This document shows positions 56,372 through 64,000 of a stretch of DNA of 64,000 nucleotides, in pieces. Position 1 is the first letter of the stretch; the number at the start of each line of letters is the position of its first letter. A program made the position numbers and the translations under genes. The notes under the pieces are model-generated. The model was not told the origin of the DNA. It worked only from the letters and a program-made list of their open reading frames with translations, and searched no databases. Location of the stretch: the NCBI GenBank assembly GCA_029582165.1, contig CM055878.1, positions 888,001-952,000 on the forward strand, written 5' to 3'. The DNA is from Portulaca oleracea (taxonomy: Eukaryota > Streptophyta > Magnoliopsida > Caryophyllales > Portulacaceae).

Positions 56372-56620
56372 CTACCTCCGTTTCATATTGTTTGTCCATC
56401 TAACTATATTTAAAAGTCCAATGGTCATGGAAAATGGAGTGAAAAAGTGTAATATACCAGAATTGTCCTTACTTTTCTCATGTGAAAAAAAATAAAAAAG
56501 AAACAAAAGAGTATTTATTAGGGTTATAATAGGAATTACAATCATTGAAATTATAAAATGGACAAACATTTTGGAACAAGGGAGTTAGATAAATGGACAA
56601 ATAATTTGAGACATAGGTAG
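56372..56620. mobile_element. Stowaway MITE, 249 bp
   Basis: Ends CTACCTCCGTTTCATATTGT and, inverted, CTACCTATGTCTCAAATTAT. TA lies on both sides (56370-56371, 56621-56622). An internal second copy of the right-end motif (GGACAAACATTTTGGAACAA) suggests two ends were once adjacent. It lies 0.5 kb upstream of the PADRE gene. Confidence 0.8.
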
Positions 56621-57019
56621 TATGAATTGAATAACAATAAACTTTCGGGACCCATGAAAATTTCATAGAAGTCGGGCTCCACATAAGTTCATCCACACAA
56701 ACACATCACACAACGCAAGTGCATAAGTTAACAGCTCACAACAGAAAAACGCGGCAATCCCACTAACCACGAAACTTTCTCTCTCTCTCTCTCTCTCACA
56801 CAAAGAATAAAATAAAAAAATAAAAAAAAAAGAAGAAGAAGATAAAGATACTTTGAACTTGCCATTGTCAACTCCTCCGAGCTTTTACTTTGCACTATTT
56901 CTTCTGTATTTCACAAATCACAACTGTCCTTCCTTCTTCTTGTTTATTTTCTTTTTCTTTTTTTGATAAATAAATAAATAAATAAATAAATTCCCAATGA
57001 TTCCGTTGTAGTTGTGGCT

Positions 57020-57031
57020 GTATATATATAC
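57020..57031 (+). promoter_or_regulatory. TATA box of the PADRE gene
   Basis: GTATATATATAC lies about 85 bp before ATG 57114. A (CT)n tract at 56777-56797 and an (AAAT/AATA)n run at 56968-56990 precede it. The 5' UTR would be short and contains an A-rich run just before ATG. Confidence 0.55.
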
Positions 57032-57113
57032 ACATACAACCCCCAGTGAACCTCCATCACCATCGTTGTTATTCTTCAATCTAAACTAAAATTAAAAAAA
57101 AAAAAAAGAAAGA

Positions 57114-57566
57114 ATGGGAAACTACAGATCGTGTGTATTGGTGGGAAAAGAGAGGAAGGGGGCAAAAGTGATGTTCCCGTCAGGTGAGATGAAGGTTTTG
57201 GAGCAACCCACAAAGGCTGCTGAGCTGATGCTTGAAATACCAAACTTCTTCCTAGTCAACTCCATATCTTTGGAGATGGGCCACCCATTTTCAGCTTTGA
57301 ACGCCGATGATGATCTTGAGATGGGTAATATTTACGTTATGTTCCCCATGAAGAGGGTCAGTTCCTTTGTTACACCTGCTGATATGGCTTCTGTTTTTCT
57401 TGCTTCAAACCATCGGAGAGTTAAGGTTGTTCCTGCACCTCACCACTCTCAAACACCACTCACATTGTTTTCCTCACCTCAGTTTCACCACCGCCCATCA
57501 TCCTTTTCCCGCTCCAAGAAGCCCTTTCTTGACACCATTGCTGAAGAACCTATCTCTGTCTGCTAA
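57114..57566 (+). CDS. PADRE/DUF4228 domain protein, 150 residues
   Basis: A single exon runs from ATG 57114 to TAA 57566. MGNYRSCVLVG gives Gly2 for N-myristoylation and Cys7 for palmitoylation, so membrane attachment is likely. Core: AKVMFPSGEMK (residues 18-28), AAELMLEIPNFFLVNSISLE, FSALNADDDLEMGNIYVMFP and VSSFVTPADMASVFLASNH. A Ser/Pro/His-rich segment follows, then the conserved tail SRSKKPFLDTIAEEPISVC. Length and layout fit the plant DUF4228 (PADRE) family, whose members respond to pathogen and abiotic stress; no enzyme activity is known. The start is supported by the myristoylation signal and an A/G-rich context. It is in the same orientation as its frameshifted paralogue at 48091. 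Confidence 0.92.
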   Translation: MGNYRSCVLVGKERKGAKVMFPSGEMKVLEQPTKAAELMLEIPNFFLVNSISLEMGHPFSALNADDDLEMGNIYVMFPMKRVSSFVTPADMASVFLASNHRRVKVVPAPHHSQTPLTLFSSPQFHHRPSSFSRSKKPFLDTIAEEPISVC

Positions 57567-58463
57567 TTCAGCCTTAGCCAGATAAATATTATACACAAGG
57601 TTAATGTCCTACCTTCTTTTTCCATGTGCAGATCAATGGTGTGTAGAGGGATTAAAAGCTGTATCATAACTAGGTTTTTATTTTTTTTCTTCCTTTTTTT
57701 AATCCATCGTGGATATCATTTTTGTATGTGGACAAGTAATTGCCACATATTTACTCATATATATTCACTATTGTAATTCGTAATTTTAAATATGCAATCT
57801 GAATATTGTTGAATTTATATCTTGCTCAATGTTTATGTCTCTTCAAATTGATGTTGATTTTTTTTTATTATTTAAAGGTCCGAAGGGTTAAATGTCAAGC
57901 AACAAAAGTTTCATACAATTACAGTAAGACAACAAAATAAACAAAGTTTATAAAAACAAAACAAAAACAGCATTAAACTAAACAACAACTAAGATTTATC
58001 TATCAAATTAATGTTGATTTATAAATTATTTTTCTAACAATTATATGGTACCAAGAAAATGGCAAAAAAAAAAAGATAGTTTACGCTTTTCTAATGGAGT
58101 CCCAGATGAGGGGTGTAATTAAAAGGAAAGTAGTGATCAGGATTAGAATAGTAGAAAACTTTAAAAAAAAAATTAAAACAAAAAGGTTCAACATTGACCA
58201 TCTACGGATGCACCAGTTTGGCATTTCACCACAAATAGGGAATATACTATATTGTGTTTTCTTTTTAAATTTATGATTTGGAATAGTCAAAGTTCATATA
58301 TATTTTACTTAAGATTTCAAAAATTATAGAATGTTATTTCATTTACTCCGATTGTCACAAAAGATCTCCGACGATTTAACCTCAACGTAATCATTCACAG
58401 TGCATGAAATATGCAAGAGCTCATAATAACATAACATTTAGTTTTTCTGTACAATGTATTATT
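57567..58463 (+). other. 3' flank of the PADRE gene
   Basis: AT-rich. The first 250 bp presumably hold the 3' UTR. The short opposed frames at 58081-58290 and 58094-58276 are not genes. Nothing else is seen. Confidence 0.4.
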
Positions 58464-58468
58464 ATCCA

Positions 58469-61400
58469 TGTAACGCCCCAACCTTAATCACAAGATTAAG
58501 ACTATACTTAGAATCCCAAACCTGTGATTAATAATGAACACCTTAGGTCGAGATTACCGTGCCTCCCAAAAGAGACAAGGCAACAACCCAAAAGAACATC
58601 ATTAAAACATATAAACATTACATACTATACTCCCAAAACATAACTTCATACTTAAAGATGAATCTCCAAAACATAACCATCAAACTTTAAACAACCATTA
58701 AAGAGGACAAAATACAACACTTCTTCCATAAACATGGTTACTTCAAAAACATGCGACTCTCAAGCCGACCCAGATACTTCAACCATGACTACCTTGCTTG
58801 CAACACGCGATTACCCCTGCTTGCCTTTGCCTTTACCTTGGGTGCTCGGACCCTAAAACAAAACATTAAAAACATTGCGAAAAGTGAGTGGGAAACACTC
58901 AAGACGTAAACCTCCAACACGCCAAACCGCTCAAAACGGTTTTAGTGCCGGCATTTAAATTCATTTTGAAAACGGGGAAGGGGTAATAAAACATTAACTT
59001 GAAAAGACATGAACATAGACTTATACATGAGTAAGAGTAACTTGAGTTCATAAAGAAAGAACATGTCACATGAACTTAGAAGTAAATACATAAACTTAAG
59101 AGTTTTGGGTCCCCTTTAGATCGATGCAAAGCATCTCGCGCGCGCACGCCCAAACCGATCTGGAGTTTGGATGGGTGACTGCTATGCGATCGGACAACGC
59201 AGTCTAGGACACTCTGATCAGGAGCATCTAAAACATAAAAGGCTAGCACTTCTCGTAACTAGCTAGAACATAGAACATAGAATCCATAAAATGGGACCGC
59301 TTAAAACCATGAACAACCATAAAAGCATAGATTAGCATAAATCGTAATCATAAAGGAGCAATAATCATAAAAGCATAATTTAGCACAAACTGTAAACATT
59401 TAGCATAAACCATAAACATCTATCATAACCCGTAAACATTTATCATAAACCGTAAGCATTGATCATAAACCGTAAACATTTGTCATAAACCATAAACCTT
59501 TAACATAAACCGTAAACCTTTAACATAAATCATAAACTTTCAACATAAACCGTAAACATAAAACATAAATTATAACCATAAAACATAAACCGTAAACATT
59601 TGCATAAACCGCAAACATAAAACATAAATCGTGAACATAAAGCATAGATCGTAAATATAAAGCATAAATCGTAAACATTAAGGAGCGAAGAGTTGGACAA
59701 TTCGCGTACCTTGAACGTGTGGACTGCTCGGGGGTGATCTCGGCCGGGGAATGGCTCGGGTCGAGGCTGAACTTTGAGCTTAAAACGATAGAATTCGGTA
59801 TTAGAATAGAAGCTATGAAAAGGTGAGGGCATAGGGCCTCACAATAGAGTTTTGGAAATAAATTGTATAAAAATTTCAGGTTTTTATGACAATAGTATTT
59901 TGGTCGTAACTCGGGCTGTAAAATTCGGATTTCGCTATGCGAGTACTTTTCGGAAAGGGAAAAACATAATCCACAAGTTTGTCAACTGGGCCAGACGCTA
60001 AACAGGGTGAGAAGAGCCCGAAAAAGGCTCCGGACAGAATGCAGTAAAATAACAAGATATATTCATGTGCGGTTTTGGTGCTTAGACAAAATCAATAGAA
60101 CTTTGTAATTTCCTTTAAACTCAAAGGAGCTCTATGACTTAAAGAATACTTGTAAAATATAGACCTTCAATTTCTCAAAGAGACTTTAAAAACTCTAAAG
60201 TAAAACGAACTCATTTCCTTAAATTTATGAGTTTTCGGTAAATTAAAACGGAAAACGTAGAATAGTTTAAAAGATCTCGGGGTTCCTTAAAACCTTTAAA
60301 ACCGAGTTCCATGGTTCCTACTTATGGGATATATCATAAAGGTCATATGACTTAAGTTACACACCCATAAAACCAATTATAAGCTCAATATAATAACCTT
60401 TAACCCAATTAATGCATTTATCAATTACCCAGAAAATTCCAGTTTCGCAGCCCCGCTTCCGGGTGCTATAACTCACTCTCCCGATATCGATTTCACTCAT
60501 ACCATATATTTTTGGAAAGCTTGAAACGTCTCCTACAACTCTTATGTTGAACACTTTCTCAAACTCCAACTCCATATGGACGAAAAATGCCCAACTAAAC
60601 ACTGACTCCAAATTCGTATATAAAAACATACCTTTACGGTTTTGGCTCTAACTTGAGCTATACAAATCGAAAACCCGAAATTCCAAAGCCCGGTGTTTAC
60701 TAACATTCTTGGATACATTTTTACACCATATTCTGGGCTCAAAACTAATTTTAACATCTCCCATAAAAATCACATTTTGGGCAGAATGTACTGGGTGTTT
60801 GAGCTCACATGCATGCCCCATTTTCATTCAAGTTTTGTACTAATAATACACCCATTGTAACCTATGCATAACCTCACTAATTTCCAGCATTTAGACCTCC
60901 AAAAATCACCATCCATATTTGTACATTACACATGCAACAACACCAAGTTACATGCACTTAAATCACACCATAGCTTTCACAATTTTCTTCACTAATTACA
61001 CATAAAAACCCAATTAAATATGATTAACCTAATTACCCCTTTCAAAACAGAAACTAACCTTCAAATTGTCATCAAATACCACATGCAAAAACCATAAATA
61101 TCAATCCCTTCATCAAGAAACACAACTCTCTCAAAAGATTCACCAAACCTCACTAAACACATGTAGTTTGTCACAAAAATCAACTCTACTAACATATACT
61201 TTGAAACTTATGAAAAAGAGAGGTGATTAGAAGGATGAATAATAAATTAGTACATGTAAAACATCAAAAACTCAGATTGTATATCAATGGAGATGAAGGA
61301 ATAAGATGAATACCACTTGAAAAGTGAGATAAAAGTGAACAAGGAGGTGTGGAAATGGAAGGGGAGCAAGTGACCGCCGGAAACTTGGCCGGAAAGTCGC

Positions 61401-61962
61401 TGAAACCGGCGAAAAACACAGGGCAGGGGCTGGTGCTGCTCGGAGAGAGAGAGAGGAAAGTGAGAGTGTTGTCCCAAGTTTGGATGAAAAGAATGGCCCT
61501 TTGCCTCCCACTTAAGGTTATAAACTCCTCCCTATTAACTTAAACTAATAATAATAATAATAATAATATCATTACTCTAATTATAATACTAATACTTTAA
61601 TAAAAGAGACATAAAATTGGTAGTATATAATAGCTATAAAATGTATTTAATTTATGCGGGTTAAAAAGACGGTAAGATCGGTAAATTAAATTTAAACCGT
61701 TTGGCCGTAAAAATCGAAACAGTAATTAACCCGACTTTAAAATAAAGTCATAGAACCTAAAATAATTATATTATAAGGTCCAAAATATACTGTAACAAAA
61801 TTCGATTAAGAATTTTGATCGGTAAAATTTGCCGCTTCGCCATTCCTCCGAAACCTGTCACCGTTAGCTAACCACAAGGTTCAAAGTATTTAATTAACAA
61901 ATTATAACTAATTAAAATAGATTAACTACTGTAATACGTATGATTTAGGGCGGGGTATTACA
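58469..61962 (+). mobile_element. solo LTR of a chromovirus-type gypsy element, 3.5 kb
   Basis: Starts TGTAACGCCCC and ends GGGGTATTACA. A perfect 5 bp target duplication ATCCA lies at 58464-58468 and 61963-61967. No internal region, primer-binding site or polypurine tract is inside, so it is one LTR left by recombination. The TGTAA(C/T)(A/G)CCCC terminus and length fit Tekay/Del-type chromoviruses. It shares layout with the fragment at 7710-9494. Open frames in it are fortuitous. Confidence 0.8.
59270..59690 (+). repeat. minisatellite inside the solo LTR
   Basis: CATAAACCGTAAACATTT and variants (CATAAATCGTAAACATAAAG) recur about 18 times with a period of 17-20 bp. Confidence 0.8.
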
Positions 61963-61967
61963 ATCCA

Positions 61968-62229
61968 ATACTTCTAAAGTGTAGGATATTGAGTCTAAAA
62001 TTCATTTCCTATTTGATTTGAGGCTACTTTTTACAAAGTTAAAATAGAGTTTCTGAATTAAGAATAAAAATGCCAACATATAGATATCATAATTTTTCTT
62101 TGACTTAAATTCATAAGGTATAATAGATTAATAGTGACGCTAAGATTATAATATTATAATTTTATTGTTTAGATTTATCATTTGAAAATTGAATCAATAG
62201 ATGTGTTCTTTTTACAATGCAATGTACAA
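61968..62229. other. AT-rich spacer
   Basis: No gene or repeat is recognisable between the solo LTR and the CACTA-like stretch. Confidence 0.4.
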
Positions 62230-62528
62230 TTACTAGTAGAAAACAAATGTTTGGCGTGAAGGATTAGCGTGTTGGTGGGTAGTAAACTCACGCCAAAAAT
62301 TAGGTAAAACATATAACTTATGCCAAAAGCTAGTACACAAATATTAAAAAAAAGCGTGAGAAATTGGTGTGAGTTTGAATCCCACGCCACTAAAATAGGC
62401 ATGAGAATCAAACTCACGCCCATTTTTGACGTTTTTTTGAACGAATCCCACGGTGGTCCCAACGTTGAACTCAGGGTGAAAAATGCTTCTAATTGGTGTG
62501 AGTTTACCATATAACTCATGCCAATGTA

Positions 62529-62578
<50 letters not shown>

Positions 62579-63330
62579 GAATACTAAAATTTTTTATCCT
62601 AATTATGTAATATTAATGCGCACTATTAATAATTTTAATTAAATTGTATTATATTGTAATTATAACAAAAATTAGTTTCTTAATAAACTTTTTGGATGTA
62701 TAATTTTCTTAAGAAATTTCAGATAATGTTTTTATTTGTATAGAAACCATATATAATCAGACATTACAAATAAGTGGAATCAAATTAAATTAAAATAACA
62801 AAGAAAATTAATTTAATTACATAGTAAATATATATTAATAAAACTATAAATATTAAAATAATTATAATACAACTTCTTTCACCATTATTTTCATTATGGT
62901 CCTTAAATATTTCATCTTTTATCTTCAATCTTCAATCTTAATTTTCAATCTTCATCTTCAGCCTTCAATCTCCAATCTTCAATCTTCAATCTTAAATTCT
63001 TGATGGAGGGAATTTGGAAAGAGAGTTAAGGAGGGAAATTTGTTGACGAAAAATGTGAGGCCGGAGAGTGTGAAGAAAAATGATGAAGGAAATGGTAGCG
63101 TATGTTTTTTATACAGTCTGGCAAAATTGGTGTGAATTTTTCAATCTAACGCCATAAGCGTGACATTCTTAAATGTCACGCCGATCGGCGTGAGAATCAA
63201 GAATCCCACATCTATTAGCGTGAGATTCACAAATCTCATGCTTATTGGTTGGAGATACTTAATTTTGGTGTGAAATTTGTGATTCTCACGCCAATTTGTG
63301 CAGCAACTTTGGCCAACTTTGGCCAATTTG
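62230..63330. mobile_element. CACTA-like stretch with GCGTGAG/CTCACGC repeats
   Basis: ATTACTAGTAGAAAACAAA at 62230-62248 resembles a CACTA terminus (CACTAGTAGAAAA). It is followed by many GGCGTGAG...CTCACGCC words in both orientations (62255-62525 and 63125-63300), some forming short palindromes such as GTGACATTCTTAAATGTCAC. A (TA)n run is at about 62534-62576 and a TCTTCAATCTTCAATCTTAA-type repeat at 62925-63000. No transposase and no right end are seen. Confidence 0.4.
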
Positions 63331-63365
63331 AGCAGGTTGTGGACAATTATACATATGTTTGTTGT

Positions 63366-63366
63366 A

Positions 63367-63427
<61 letters not shown>

Positions 63428-63480
63428 GTTGTTGTTGTTGTTGTTGTACTTGTTGTTGTTGTTGTTGCTGCTGCTACTGC
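63366..63480. repeat. compound ATT/GTT microsatellite
   Basis: About 20 pure ATT units (63367-63427) pass into GTT units with interruptions and a few GCT (to about 63480). The Tyr/Cys and Leu open frames across it are artefacts of the repeat. Confidence 0.95.
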
Positions 63481-64000
63481 TTAATGAGTTTTACATGATA
63501 TTTATCAAGTAAAATTCGCATAGATAATTATCATGCTAGTTTAATTATCACTTATCATTTTGTATTGAAAAAATCAAGAAAATATAATGTTTATTTGACA
63601 ATTTTAAACTCATTGTTGTGTTGATATGCTTTCAGGCATGTAATTACATGCATATTCACACCACGCATTAAAAAGACCAAAAAACAAAAAGAAATTTCAT
63701 AATAGACAGTCTAAATTGTTAGGTACGAGAACTAAGACTTAAATAATAAATATTTAGGCTGGGTGTTGAGCCTATTTGCGTCATTTTTCCTTGACATTTT
63801 CCTTAAATCCGTGTGTAAATATTAGTTTTTTTATGCTATTTTTCTTCCTTTGTAGGTTTCTTGACCAATTATGTACTTGTAGAGGTAAAATGCGCAAAAT
63901 GAGGCCAAAACTGGGCCTATTTGAAGAAGGGTTGGGACCCCAATGCAAATCCCGATAAGACCTGACCCGAGACTAAGAAAACCTGAGATTTAGTTATGGG
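63481..64000. other. window end, unassigned
   Basis: No gene. TGTTGAGCCTATTTGCGTCA at 63763-63782 could be the start of another gypsy LTR that runs off the window, but its right part is not visible. Confidence 0.25.

Noticed and set aside
63249..63512. Poly-Leu and poly-Tyr/Cys open frames
   Set aside because: Direct products of the ATT/GTT microsatellite.

Overview
The window is nuclear DNA of a flowering plant, most likely a eudicot. It is AT-rich and dominated by transposable elements. Plant-specific PADRE/DUF4228 genes, a FAR1 DNA-binding domain, plant-type Copia, Athila-like, Ogre-like and chromovirus-like LTR elements, and Stowaway, hAT and CACTA elements support this. The species cannot be resolved. 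I found no rRNA gene, no complete tRNA gene, no CRISPR and nothing bacterial.

Host genes are few. The only clearly intact one is the intronless PADRE/DUF4228 gene at 57114-57566 (+). A paralogue lies 9 kb upstream at 48091-48620 (+) with a late one-base frameshift. Two broken host genes are recognisable. One is an Integrator subunit 3 (INTS3)-like fragment on the minus strand, cut in two by a young Copia element (46698-47089 and 40385-40434). The other is a GH81 endo-1,3-beta-glucanase pseudogene (about 51843-52862, minus) whose 3' end is hit by another Copia element. A FAR1-domain fragment is at 10018-10479 (+).

Layout. 1-2348: MITE end, AT-rich DNA and a possible exon/intron. 2349-6075: 5'-truncated Copia (-). 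6076-9494: gypsy LTR pieces with a CACTA terminus. 9495-15790: mosaic of the FAR1 fragment, two satellite-like arrays (about 185 bp and 355 bp units) and foldback MITEs. 15791-16944: low-complexity DNA and a CACTA-like tandem repeat. 16945-19305: 3' end of an Ogre-like element (+). 19306-24697: internally deleted Athila-like element whose LTR carries a 650 bp internal duplication. 24698-32499: 5' half of a second Ogre-like element (-) with two repeat arrays. 32500-38622: CACTA element carrying a hAT MITE and a gag-only Copia element and cut by the Ogre element. 39354-40040: Copia LTR with primer-binding site. 40435-46697: near-complete Copia (+) inside the INTS3-like fragment. 49017-51842: internally deleted Copia (-). 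53600-55640: Copia relic. 56032-56620: two MITEs. 58469-61962: 3.5 kb solo LTR. 62230-63330: CACTA-like subterminal repeats, then a long ATT/GTT microsatellite.

The main interest is the nesting order, which clean target-site duplications establish: CAATC, AAACC, AGTTGTAG, AGTGAACA and ATCCA. There is no operon or pathway. The elements act as layered insertions that broke host gene copies and each other.
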